Below, one piece after another: positions 18,514 through 27,891 of a stretch of 55,024 nucleotides of DNA. The notes under the pieces were generated by a model, which was given only the letters and a program-made list of their open reading frames with translations, was not told where the DNA came from and did no database searches. Each line of letters begins with the position of its first letter. Position 1 is the first letter of the stretch. Location of the stretch: assembly GCA_003556605.1 (NCBI GenBank), contig PWQX01000179.1, forward strand, positions 1-55,024. Direction: 5' to 3'. Source of the stretch: Spirochaetaceae bacterium (GTDB lineage Bacteria; Spirochaetota; Spirochaetia; DSM-27196; SLAA01). A program made the translations under genes and the position numbers.

Positions 18514-19308
18514 TCAGCCGCGGCCGTACAGTATCGAGGCACCGCTCTCCAGTGTTTTGAGTCGCGTCTCAAGCGCTTGCTCAACCCCGGCGGCGAGAAG
18601 CGCGTGCAGCCGGCGCGACTGCTCCGGCTGAAGTCTCACGCGTAACACGTCCTGCGCGCACCTCACAGATTCTTCGAGGCGCATCAAATACGCCCGCGTC
18701 GGCGGTGTAAACGTATAGGTGCTGTGCGCGCCGCCGACCGCAGTCTCCCGGCAGGCTTCGCAGCGTAGCTCGCCGCCGCCGAGCGGCCAGTACGCCCGCT
18801 GTTCGCGTGCGAGCGCGCGACCGCACTCACCGCAAAGATCCAGCACCGGCGCAAGCCCCAATACGCCGAGATAGCGCCACAAGACGTATACCGAGAGCTC
18901 GAGCGCGCGGGCTTCCTCTACCCCGTCGAGCACCGCCAGCGCATTAGACAGCAGCTCGTACGCTTCCCCGTCGTGCTCGCCCCCGCCGCCGCACGATACC
19001 GCCACCAGCTCTACCCACAAGGAGGCGACGTAGTACTTCACCAGGTTCTCGCGCACGCCGTAATGCATCGCCGGCCCGTCGAGATCCTGGAGTTTTATGC
19101 TGCGTTTTACAGGGTTATGATACAGTGCAACCTCCCCCTCCACGAATAGCTCCGCGACAGAGCGTAACTTCCCCCGCGCCGAGGCCGCGCCGTGGGCGAC
19201 GGCGTGTATCACACCGGAGGTATCGGTCAACAAAACAACGCCTTTGTGAATCTCGCCGATGGGATAAGTGCGCAGGACGATCGCCCGGCAGCGTTGGTTG
19301 CGATCCAT
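18514..19308 (-). CDS. recO: DNA repair protein RecO
   Basis: MDRNQRCRAIVLRTYPIGEIHKGVVLLTDTSGVIHAVAHGAASARGKL with zinc-finger-like CGECGRAL...LRCEACRE; start at 19308. Confidence 0.88.
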   Translation of the reverse strand: MDRNQRCRAIVLRTYPIGEIHKGVVLLTDTSGVIHAVAHGAASARGKLRSVAELFVEGEVALYHNPVKRSIKLQDLDGPAMHYGVRENLVKYYVASLWVELVAVSCGGGGEHDGEAYELLSNALAVLDGVEEARALELSVYVLWRYLGVLGLAPVLDLCGECGRALAREQRAYWPLGGGELRCEACRETAVGGAHSTYTFTPPTRAYLMRLEESVRCAQDVLRVRLQPEQSRRLHALLAAGVEQALETRLKTLESGASILYGRG

Positions 19309-19444
19309 GGCGTATCTATAGCATACAAGCCGATGAAACGGTACCGCCGCCCGCAGCACGCCTTTGCGGGCGACGCCGGCCAAACCTTTGCAACAACACG
19401 CCGGCACAGCGGTAGCGCCGACGAGGCGGGTCACGGCGCGGCGC

Positions 19445-19473
19445 TTGACGCCTGCCGGTAGCGTCTATATTTT
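19445..19473 (+). promoter_or_regulatory. Candidate promoter upstream of lon
   Basis: TTGACG (19445-19450), 17-nt spacer, TATTTT (19468-19473); TATATT with a 15-nt spacer is an alternative. Confidence 0.35.
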
Positions 19474-19511
19474 TTTCTCAAATACTCCAACCGTAAGCAA
19501 AGGTGGACAGC

Positions 19512-21857
19512 ATGTCGAATCCTCAGCCGATTGTACCGGCGACCCAAGTTTTGCCCGCGAAACTCATTATCGTACCGCTCGTCGGGAAGCCGATCTTCCC
19601 AGGGATCTTCACCCCGATCATGATCACCTCCGATCCGGACATCCAAGCGGCGCAGCAGTCGCTTGAAGGTGACAGCATGATTGGGTTCGTGATGACCAAA
19701 GAGGCCGAGCCGGATCAACAACCAACCGGCAATGGCTTGCGTGAGGTGGGGACCGCCGCAAAGATCGTCAAGCGCATCAACCTCCCGGACGGCGGCATGA
19801 ACTTGTTCATCTCCACAGTCAAGCGCTTTCGCATCAAGAAGATTCTGCACCAAACCGCTCCCATCACCACCGCGGTGGAGTATCTCGAAGAAGAAGAAAC
19901 CACCGGCGACGAGGTCAAGGCGCTCACGCGCGCGCTTATCGGCGAGATGAAACAGGTTTCGGAGAACAACCCGCTGTTTTCCGAAGAGATGCGACTGAAT
20001 ATGGTCAATATCGATCAGCCGGGCAAAATCGCTGACTTCATCGCTTCGATGCTAAACGTTGACCGCGAGGACCAGCAAAAGGTGCTCGAGGAGCTGAATG
20101 TGCGCCAACGGATGGAGCATGTCTTGACCTTCATCAAGAAGGAACAAGAGCTGCTGCAAATCCAGAAGAAGATTCAGAAGCAGATCAACGAAAAGATTGA
20201 GAAGAGTCAGCGCGAATACTTCTTGAAAGAACAACTGAAGGCGATCAAGGAAGAGCTCGGCATGCCGGGAGACGCGAAGTCCAGCGAATATCAGCGCTTC
20301 AAGGAAGCGATTGAGAAACTCTCGCTGGACTCCGATGTCCGCGAGCAGGTTGAGCAGGAGCTCGAGAAGCTTTCGTTGATGGAGCCGAACTCCTCCGAGT
20401 TCACCGTCACTCGCAACTACCTGGACACCATCATCAACCTTCCATGGGGCGCTCCCAAACCTGCCGATATACACCTGCCGAGGGCCCGCAAAATTCTTGA
20501 CGCCGATCACTACGGGCTCGAGGACGTGAAGGAACGGATCTTGGAGTTTCTCACGGTTCGGAAGCTCAAGAGAGACTTCAAGGGCTCGATTCTGTGTCTG
20601 GTTGGACCTCCGGGCGTCGGCAAAACCTCCGTCGGCCGCTCTATCGCGCGTGCGCTGAATAAGCGTTTCTTCCGCTTCTCAGTGGGCGGTATGCGCGATG
20701 AAGCCGAGATCAAGGGGCACCGCCGCACCTATGTCGGCGCGATGCCTGGTAAGATCATTCAGGGCTTGAAGATCGTGAAGACGAATGATCCGGTGTTCAT
20801 GATCGACGAGATCGACAAGCTCGGCGTGTCGTTTCAAGGTGATCCATCCTCGGCCCTACTCGAGGTACTCGACCCCGAGCAGAATGTTGCGTTTCGCGAC
20901 AACTATCTCGACCTTCCGTTTGACATCTCGAATATCTTTTTCATTACTACCGCTAATACACTCGATACCATTCCGGCGCCGCTGCGTGATCGTATGGAGA
21001 TCATTCGGCTCTCGGGATACATCGACGAGGAGAAGGTCGCGATCGCGCGCAAGTACATTATTCCGCGCTCACTTGAGCGCACCGGGCTCGACAAATCGAG
21101 CGTCAAGTATACCAAACGGGCGTTGCTCGAAATCGCTAATGGCTACGCGCGCGAAGCGGGTGTCCGGAACTTCGAAAAATCCGTCGATAAGATTCATCGC
21201 AAGCTCGCCAAAAAACTCGTGAGCGACGAATTGGAAGTCCCGGTAAACGTCACACCCGAGACCGTCACCGAGCTGCTCGGCCGGCCCAGCTTCCGCGGCG
21301 AAGAAGTGAAGAAGGTCACTGCCTCGGGAATGGCGATCGGCCTCGCCTGGACGCAATTCGGCGGTGAAACGCTCATGATCGAGGCGATATCCAATTCCGG
21401 CAAGGAGGGCTTTGCCTTGACCGGGCATCTCGGCGACGTCATGCAGGAGTCGGCTCGCATCGCGTACGCCTACGTCCGGCATGTGGCATCACGGTTCGGC
21501 GTCGGCCGCGAAGCGTTTGAGAACAACCAGTACCACCTACATATTCCGGCAGGGGCCACACCGAAGGACGGTCCTTCGGCCGGAATAACGATGGCCGCGG
21601 CGCTGCTGTCGCTGGTGGTCGGCAAGCGGATCAAGGGCAAGCTTGCGATGACCGGAGAGCTGTCGTTAGTCGGGAGTGTACTACCGGTCGGCGGTCTCAA
21701 GGAAAAGACGATTGCGGCGCGACGTGCTAAACTAAAGGAGATCATCATCCCCAAAGACAACGAGGCCGATCTGGAAGAAATCCCCGATCACGTAAAGAAG
21801 GGGCTCACCTTTCACCCGGTGAGCACCATGGATGAGGTAGTTGAACTGCTGTTCTAA
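19512..21857 (+). CDS. lon: ATP-dependent endopeptidase Lon
   Basis: Walker A GPPGVGKTSVGRSIARAL, GGMRDEAEIKGHRRTYVGAMPGKIIQ, catalytic PKDGPSAGITMA. Confidence 0.97.
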   Translation: MSNPQPIVPATQVLPAKLIIVPLVGKPIFPGIFTPIMITSDPDIQAAQQSLEGDSMIGFVMTKEAEPDQQPTGNGLREVGTAAKIVKRINLPDGGMNLFISTVKRFRIKKILHQTAPITTAVEYLEEEETTGDEVKALTRALIGEMKQVSENNPLFSEEMRLNMVNIDQPGKIADFIASMLNVDREDQQKVLEELNVRQRMEHVLTFIKKEQELLQIQKKIQKQINEKIEKSQREYFLKEQLKAIKEELGMPGDAKSSEYQRFKEAIEKLSLDSDVREQVEQELEKLSLMEPNSSEFTVTRNYLDTIINLPWGAPKPADIHLPRARKILDADHYGLEDVKERILEFLTVRKLKRDFKGSILCLVGPPGVGKTSVGRSIARALNKRFFRFSVGGMRDEAEIKGHRRTYVGAMPGKIIQGLKIVKTNDPVFMIDEIDKLGVSFQGDPSSALLEVLDPEQNVAFRDNYLDLPFDISNIFFITTANTLDTIPAPLRDRMEIIRLSGYIDEEKVAIARKYIIPRSLERTGLDKSSVKYTKRALLEIANGYAREAGVRNFEKSVDKIHRKLAKKLVSDELEVPVNVTPETVTELLGRPSFRGEEVKKVTASGMAIGLAWTQFGGETLMIEAISNSGKEGFALTGHLGDVMQESARIAYAYVRHVASRFGVGREAFENNQYHLHIPAGATPKDGPSAGITMAAALLSLVVGKRIKGKLAMTGELSLVGSVLPVGGLKEKTIAARRAKLKEIIIPKDNEADLEEIPDHVKKGLTFHPVSTMDEVVELLF

Positions 21858-21895
21858 CGGGATCTAGATGCACGGTAAGGAGACCCAAACCGACA

Positions 21896-22834
21896 ATGCG
21901 TGAATGCAGAATGCGCCGGTGCGATACCACACACCCGCCGGCACCGCACCAGGTCCTCGGGGCCGGCGCGGCGCTTCTGGCGCTTACCCTTGCGCTGCTG
22001 ATGCTGATAGCCGCATGCGGCGGCCGCGGCTACTCCGGGGCGCCCCAGAACGGTACCGAGCCCGCGCCGCCGGGGTTCTCAGACGAGGCGGCAGCGGAAA
22101 AAGCACATCCGCGCTTTGAGCTCACCGCCGATCAGCTTGATAAGCTGGTACGGGACCTGCCGGATGAGCTTAGCGAGGGCGTCCGCTCCGACCGGCAGGG
22201 ATTTTTGAGTGCGCTTGAGCCGGTGCTAGATCAACCGGCCGAGCTCACCCGCCTCGTCAACAAAGAAGTACACCTGCCTGCCGACTTCCGCCCGCACGAC
22301 TTGATTGAACTTGACCACCACCGTGATCGATTCGTCCTGAACCGCTCCGGAATGAAGCTCAGCGAGCGCGCGCTGGATCCGCTGACCGCAATGGTGGAGG
22401 CGGCGTTGGGTGAGGGTATTACCCTCGACCTCAGCTCGGTGTACCGCAGCATCGAATATCAGCGCGGGTTATTCGAACGCTATACCCGCGTGCACGGGCG
22501 CGAGGCAGCCGAGCGCTTCTCGGCAGAACCGGGAGCTTCAGAGCACCATCTCGGCACCGCGATAGACTTCGGCTCGATCACGCCCGAGTTCGCCGAAACC
22601 GAAGCCGGCCGCTGGCTTCAAGAACACGCATGGCGCTTCGGCTTCTCATTGTCGTATCCGCAAGGAAAGGAGTGGCTTACAGGATACATCTACGAGCCTT
22701 GGCACTACCGCTATATCGGACGCGCTGCTACCGAGTTGAAACGCGAGTATTTCGGCGGGATCCAACACTACGTGCTCGAGTTTCTTCACGACCACAGGGG
22801 TACGCTCAAACAGCATCGTATCGCGCAGCGATAG
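21896..22834 (+). CDS. VanY-type D-alanyl-D-alanine carboxypeptidase, lipoprotein-like
   Basis: YQRGLFERYTRVHGREAAERFSAEPGASEHHLGTAIDFGS ... YEPWHYRYIGR; signal with LMLIAACGG. Confidence 0.88.
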   Translation: MRECRMRRCDTTHPPAPHQVLGAGAALLALTLALLMLIAACGGRGYSGAPQNGTEPAPPGFSDEAAAEKAHPRFELTADQLDKLVRDLPDELSEGVRSDRQGFLSALEPVLDQPAELTRLVNKEVHLPADFRPHDLIELDHHRDRFVLNRSGMKLSERALDPLTAMVEAALGEGITLDLSSVYRSIEYQRGLFERYTRVHGREAAERFSAEPGASEHHLGTAIDFGSITPEFAETEAGRWLQEHAWRFGFSLSYPQGKEWLTGYIYEPWHYRYIGRAATELKREYFGGIQHYVLEFLHDHRGTLKQHRIAQR

Positions 22835-22948
22835 GCCCGCATTGGACGCGACAAGCGGCCTTGCTCGGTATCCGCGGCGCCGCGCCTCAGCGCAAAGACC
22901 GCAGTGCGGGTTGCCGTTTCGCAGTGCGCTGAGTATGCTACCGAAACT

Positions 22949-24271
22949 ATGATTACAATCGGCAACCGCCTCAGAGCACTCGGGGTAGCGATTCCCGATA
23001 TACTCCTGCCCGTCCCCACCGTGGATCTGTATCGCTGGGCGGTGATCGCCTGTGATCAACACACCTCCGACCCGGCGTACTGGCACAGAGCCGGGCAGAT
23101 CGTCGGGAACGCCCCTTCCACGCTTCACACCATCTTCCCCGAGGTTCACCTCAATGAGCCCGACAGCAATGACCGTATCAAGCGCATTCGGAATACGATG
23201 CAGTCGTATCTGGACGACGGCGTGCTCACGGCGCACCAAAGCACCACGGTGTATCTCGAGCGGCTGACCGGCGGCGAACACCCGCGCCGGGGGCTGATGC
23301 TGGCGTTCGACCTCGAGCGCTACGATTTTTCGGCCACATCGAGCAGCCTGATTCGTGCTACCGAAGACACTATCGTTGAGCGCCTGCCGCCGCGCGTACG
23401 GATACGTGCCGGGGCACCGCTTGAGCTCCCGCACATCATGATTCTGATAGATGACCCTGAGGACCGTGTTTTCGGCCGGCTACAGGCACGCGCGCCGCAG
23501 CTTCCGGTCCTGTACGACACCGAACTGATGCTCGGCGGCGGGCGGGTTTCGGGCTACGCTGTGACCTCGCCTGGAGATTTCGAGCAGTTAGCAAGCGAGC
23601 TCGAGCGTCTCGGCGACCCGCAGCGCACGCGCGCGCGGTACAACAGCGAGAGCCCTCTGTTGTTCGCGATGGGCGACGGCAATCACTCGTTCGCCACCGC
23701 AAAGCAGGTCTGGGAAGAGCACAAGCGCCGCGACCCGGCCCAGGCTGAGAACCCACAGAACCCCGCACGCTACGCGTTGGCCGAGCTCGTAAACCTGCAT
23801 GACCCGGCGCTTGAGTTTGAGCCGATACACCGCATGGTCTTTCACGCCGACGCGGGCTCGCTGCTGGAGGCCGCAGCGTCGAGCCCGGAGTTCGAGCTGG
23901 AACGCAACACCACGCGCAGGCACACCGATTCGTTGCCGCCGGCCGATCGGATTATACTCTACGCCGGCGGGCAGTATCACACCCTACGACTCGCCGGCGG
24001 CGGTAACACCTTGGCCGTCGCGGTGTTACAGCGTTTCATCGACGACTATCTGCGCAGTAGCTCGGGCGCTGAAGTGGACTATATTCACGGAGTTGCCGAG
24101 GTAATCCGGCTTGCCGACGAGCAGCAGGCGGTAGGATTTCTGCTGCCTGAGTTCGACAAGGGAGCCTTGTTTTCTACCGTGGTGCGCTCTGGGCCGCTGC
24201 CGCGCAAATGTTTTTCGCTCGGCGAGGCGCACGAAAAGCGGTATTACCTCGAGGCACGCCGGATTCTGTGA
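22949..24271 (+). CDS. DUF1015 family protein
   Basis: VPTVDLYRWAVIACDQHTSDPAYW, MGDGNHSFATAKQVWE, LPPADRIILYAGGQYHTLRL; ATG at 22949 (MITIGNRL). Confidence 0.82.
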   Translation: MITIGNRLRALGVAIPDILLPVPTVDLYRWAVIACDQHTSDPAYWHRAGQIVGNAPSTLHTIFPEVHLNEPDSNDRIKRIRNTMQSYLDDGVLTAHQSTTVYLERLTGGEHPRRGLMLAFDLERYDFSATSSSLIRATEDTIVERLPPRVRIRAGAPLELPHIMILIDDPEDRVFGRLQARAPQLPVLYDTELMLGGGRVSGYAVTSPGDFEQLASELERLGDPQRTRARYNSESPLLFAMGDGNHSFATAKQVWEEHKRRDPAQAENPQNPARYALAELVNLHDPALEFEPIHRMVFHADAGSLLEAAASSPEFELERNTTRRHTDSLPPADRIILYAGGQYHTLRLAGGGNTLAVAVLQRFIDDYLRSSSGAEVDYIHGVAEVIRLADEQQAVGFLLPEFDKGALFSTVVRSGPLPRKCFSLGEAHEKRYYLEARRIL

Positions 24272-24306
24272 GTTACGCCTTGAGGATAGAAAGGTTATGC
24301 CTAATT

Positions 24307-24336
24307 CTGACACCAGGGTGCCGGACATGCTATACT
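24307..24336 (+). promoter_or_regulatory. Promoter for the 24353 gene
   Basis: CTGACA (24307-24312), 18-nt spacer, extended -10 TGC-TATACT (24331-24336); only 16 nt from the -10 to the ATG. Confidence 0.55.
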
Positions 24337-24352
24337 ACTGAGTGGAGAACAG

Positions 24353-25312
24353 ATGAGAAAGGTTTTGATAGCGCTGCTGCTGGCGACGATGAGCGTGTCG
24401 ATTCCGGCACAACCGCGAACGCAGATCGTATTCGCGTTTCTCGGGCTTTCCAGCAGCGACGAGAGTGTTTCTGCATCGCAGATCCGGGTTCTGGAGAACC
24501 GACTGACCACCAATCTCGTGCAGATTGCCGAGCAAGAGCGGTTCAGTATCATCGTCCCTCGAAATCGGGAACGCGTACTGGAACAACTCTCGCACTATCG
24601 TAACGCCGATCAACATGTAGGCGAGCGTCCTCCGTTGCGGGAGGTAGTCTCGGCTCACGGCTTGATTACCGGTGAAGTCCATCAAGTCAACACAAGCGTC
24701 TATCTCGATGTACAACTCATTCAAACCGAGACGGGAGCAACCTTGTTTGCGTATTCGGGCGAGTTTGTAGACTTTGATCACGCGCTGAGTGCGTCCCCGG
24801 CCGCAATCTACGCCTTGTTCGAGCTTGACCCCCCCGATGAGGTCGTACGAGCCATAGAGCGAGCCGAGACGGAGATCGAGGGGAGCCCGGCGGGAAGCGC
24901 CATACTGCAACCCAAGCGCTACGCAGTCAATCCCCAGTTACGCGATCTGGCGGGAACTTGGAAGGGCAATGACGGCATTGAACACGTTACGATCAGTAGC
25001 GACGGCACCGCTTTGGCGAGCCTTGAGACCAGCGAAATAATGAAGCTTCGCGTTTCGGTCGACGACAAAACGGTGAGAGTCCGCCAAGACGAGCCGAACT
25101 CGCCCAAGATGTACCTGCACGCCTTTCCTTACAGCATTGCGGTGCAAGTGGTGGAGCTCGCTCGCCCAATGCGCTGGAAGTTTCAATTGAGCGAAGACCG
25201 CCGCTCGCTCAGCGGCACCAAACACACGACATCACTGCAGATTCGGCAAGGGCGTGTGGTTTCGGCCGACAACACGTACACTCGTACGGCGATCTGGACA
25301 CGGGTCGAGTAG
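24353..25312 (+). CDS. Secreted protein with CsgG/LpoB-like N-terminal domain, function unknown
   Basis: Signal peptide MRKVLIALLLATMSVSIPAQP; LIQTETGATLFAYSGEF resembles CsgG/LpoB-type lipoproteins; C-terminal domain begins LAGTWKGNDGIEHVTISSDGTALAS. Confidence 0.6.
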   Translation: MRKVLIALLLATMSVSIPAQPRTQIVFAFLGLSSSDESVSASQIRVLENRLTTNLVQIAEQERFSIIVPRNRERVLEQLSHYRNADQHVGERPPLREVVSAHGLITGEVHQVNTSVYLDVQLIQTETGATLFAYSGEFVDFDHALSASPAAIYALFELDPPDEVVRAIERAETEIEGSPAGSAILQPKRYAVNPQLRDLAGTWKGNDGIEHVTISSDGTALASLETSEIMKLRVSVDDKTVRVRQDEPNSPKMYLHAFPYSIAVQVVELARPMRWKFQLSEDRRSLSGTKHTTSLQIRQGRVVSADNTYTRTAIWTRVE

Positions 25313-25334
25313 CTCTCGGCGTGCGAGCGGTCGA

Positions 25335-25910
25335 TCACCGATGCGGGGCCGCGCGTGATGGAACTGAACGCGGTTTTTCTTTTAGTCCAAGCGCAAGCAC
25401 GTAGACGGCAATGCCGACACTCGCCGCAACACCGCGAAATATAGGGGAGTAATCCCCAAATGGAGGCTGCCTGCGTAGAACCGAGCCGGGGGAGATGGCA
25501 GTAGCAGAATGGCCCGAAGGTAATATTCGGCGGCCGGCGTCATCGCGCACGCGGATGAGCCACTCGTTAGAGCCAAGCACCTGCTGCTCGCGGACAGCCG
25601 TCGAAATCGCGTCAGGGTCTTCCTGCAGTCGCGCAATCTCGGCCGCGAGCTCATCTCGACGCTCGGTCAGTCGCTCAAGATTACGTTCAAGGGCGACCTG
25701 ATACCGGCTGCGGTGATGGTAAGCCACCAAACCCCGCGGGCCGAACAGAAACACAAGCACCAAGTACGTACTAAACGCAACCAGAACGGCCGGCCCAATT
25801 CTCCCCATAGTCCCCTTAACGGTCGAAGCCCAGACCTGCTTTAGAGCTTCCCGCGTGTGCCCGAATCGAAATCCCGGTCTCAAACCAGGCAGGGAAACGG
25901 GCCGGCGCAA
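25335..25910 (-). CDS. Septum formation initiator family protein (DivIC/FtsB-like)
   Basis: TM segment VLVAFSTYLVLVFLFGPRGLVAY followed by coiled coil RNLERLTERRDELAAEIARLQEDPDAIST and REQQVLGSNEWLIRV. Start uncertain (TTG at 25910 or internal ATG). Confidence 0.7.
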   Translation of the reverse strand: MRRPVSLPGLRPGFRFGHTREALKQVWASTVKGTMGRIGPAVLVAFSTYLVLVFLFGPRGLVAYHHRSRYQVALERNLERLTERRDELAAEIARLQEDPDAISTAVREQQVLGSNEWLIRVRDDAGRRILPSGHSATAISPGSVLRRQPPFGDYSPIFRGVAASVGIAVYVLALGLKEKPRSVPSRAAPHR

Positions 25911-25937
25911 CTGAACAGCCCAATGAACCGCCGATTG

Positions 25938-25966
25938 TTGACAAGGTCAAGGCCCTAGAGTAGATT
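25938..25966 (+). promoter_or_regulatory. Promoter for the 26038-32414 operon
   Basis: TTGACA (25938-25943), 17-nt spacer, TAGATT (25961-25966); GAGGAG ribosome-binding site just before the ATG at 26038. Confidence 0.6.
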
Positions 25967-26037
25967 TTGGGGCAGCTGTTTAACGGGTGGGGGGAATGCT
26001 GCCGATACTCTTCACAGGTCTGCCCGAGGAGTAAGCG

Positions 26038-27891
26038 ATGAGCAAAGAAAAGCCTACCGAGTTTCGGACTCAGGATGAGCGCGACTTGGAGGAGTACGGC
26101 GTTTGGGTGAAGTCGGGACCTGAAGACATTGATGAAGGCGCCGACGAGGTTTCAGACTTTTCGATCGAGCACCTCGACCGCGAGGTGTCTTCGGGCGAAG
26201 ACGAAAACGAGCTGACCGACGATGAGGAAGATCTCCTCGCCGAGCTGGACGGCAAACAAGGACTGGCCGAAAACGAAACACCGTACGGCGGATCTGTAGA
26301 TATCGATTTGGACACTGACTTTGACGTCGACGAGGAGCTCCCGGATCTTGTCGATGAGGATGATGCAGCTGATGCCGAGCAGATCGACGATAGCACCGAG
26401 TGGGCCACAGACGGTACAACGATCGAGCAACTCAGCGAGACCGAAAGCATCGACCTTGAGCAGATTTCGCTGCCTGATGAAGAGCCGTTCCCCGAGTTCA
26501 ACTTGAACGACTCCGAAGATGATGACCGGCAAGACGGCTCCGAAGGCATCCCGGAGCCGGTTCTCGGCTCCGGTACTGGTCTGGTCGCTATGGACGACAA
26601 CTCATCACCACAGACTGCACAGTTAGCCGAGGTCTTACAATCGGTTCAAGCTGAACTAGGCGACATCAAGCGGGAGATCGCTGAGATTCGCTCTGAAGTT
26701 GCGGGCCTGCGTGCAGCACGTGCCGACAGCAGTCTCGCACCCGATAAGGCACGCCCGTCGCTCGAGGGGGAAACGGCTGAAGGCGGCTTTTTCGATGAGC
26801 CCGAGGACGAGGAAGATGAGACCATCGCGCTCACCGGGGACGAACTTGACAACATTCTCAATACCGCTCAGTTCGTTGAAGAACCCGCGCCGGAGGCGAC
26901 TGCGGACCTTGAAGAAATGGGCGCTGCGGATGAAGACACTACGTTGGGGCCGCTTGATCTAGACAGCATCGAGGAATCAGACCAAAACGCGGCGGTTATG
27001 GACGAGTTGGGGATAGAGGACGAGGCTGTCCTGGATCTCGACCAAGAGCTCGCCTCTGACGAGGACATTATTCCGATAGATCTCGGAGACCAAGCTCCCG
27101 CGGAGGCGGCCGAGACTGAGGTGGAAACACCGGCCGCGCCTGCCGAAGAAGAGTCCGGCTTTGACTTTACGCTCGACGACTTGTCGTTTGAGGACGAACC
27201 GTCTGAGGAAGACGCCGACGCCGAATTGGACGTAGCCGACTTAGACGAGATACCGCCCGGCGAGGAGCTTGAAGGCGAACCAACCGACGGGCAGATTGCA
27301 CCCGATGAGGATGACGTGCTGGAGCTCGATGAGCTGTCGCTCGACATAGACGGCAATCTGGAAGATGAGCAAGACGCGGAGCTAGAAGAGTTAACAAGCG
27401 ACGAACCCGAAGATCTGCAAACGGAGCTCACCGCCGAGGAACAGAGAATGAGAGCGGCACCCGAGGAGGCTTTCGGGCCAACCGGGGAGCACGAGGTAGA
27501 TGCGCTTGCTCAGATGGATATTGATTCCGAGCTCGCCGGGATCGACGAGCTGAGTGACACTCCGGAGCAAGCTGAGTTCCAGCCGGCAACCGACGAGCTC
27601 CACGGCGTTCGGTTCGGAGTTGAAGACTCCGACACTAAAGCCGCCGGTGCGCAAGAACCTGAAACCGCCGGGGCAGCAAATAGGGGCAGCCAGGATATGG
27701 TGGGGTCCGGCAAAGTGACCGATCGCAGCAGCGAGATCCCGGGAGATCTCCGCGAGGAGATCCGGTCAGTGCTGCACTACATGGATCAGTTACTCGAGGC
27801 TTTACCGGAAGAAAAAATCCAAGAGTTTGCCGAGTCGGAACACTTTGAAGTGTATAAGCGATTGTTTGAAGAGCTGGGGCTTGAAGAATAA
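26038..27891 (+). CDS. Highly acidic protein of unknown function
   Basis: 617-aa ORF with strong RBS, extremely D/E-rich; central coiled coil (QLAEVLQSVQAELGDIKREIAEIRSEVAGLRAARAD) and conserved-looking helical C-terminus (LREEIRSVLHYMDQLLEALPEEKIQEFAESEHFEVYKRLFEELGLEE). Confidence 0.8.
   Translation: MSKEKPTEFRTQDERDLEEYGVWVKSGPEDIDEGADEVSDFSIEHLDREVSSGEDENELTDDEEDLLAELDGKQGLAENETPYGGSVDIDLDTDFDVDEELPDLVDEDDAADAEQIDDSTEWATDGTTIEQLSETESIDLEQISLPDEEPFPEFNLNDSEDDDRQDGSEGIPEPVLGSGTGLVAMDDNSSPQTAQLAEVLQSVQAELGDIKREIAEIRSEVAGLRAARADSSLAPDKARPSLEGETAEGGFFDEPEDEEDETIALTGDELDNILNTAQFVEEPAPEATADLEEMGAADEDTTLGPLDLDSIEESDQNAAVMDELGIEDEAVLDLDQELASDEDIIPIDLGDQAPAEAAETEVETPAAPAEEESGFDFTLDDLSFEDEPSEEDADAELDVADLDEIPPGEELEGEPTDGQIAPDEDDVLELDELSLDIDGNLEDEQDAELEELTSDEPEDLQTELTAEEQRMRAAPEEAFGPTGEHEVDALAQMDIDSELAGIDELSDTPEQAEFQPATDELHGVRFGVEDSDTKAAGAQEPETAGAANRGSQDMVGSGKVTDRSSEIPGDLREEIRSVLHYMDQLLEALPEEKIQEFAESEHFEVYKRLFEELGLEE

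Noticed and set aside
26868-27431. Long minus-strand Ser-rich ORFs (also 26070-26600)
   Set aside because: Antisense shadow of the D/E-rich gene: GAN/GAY codons read as TC-rich Ser codons on the opposite strand; no RBS and no domain.
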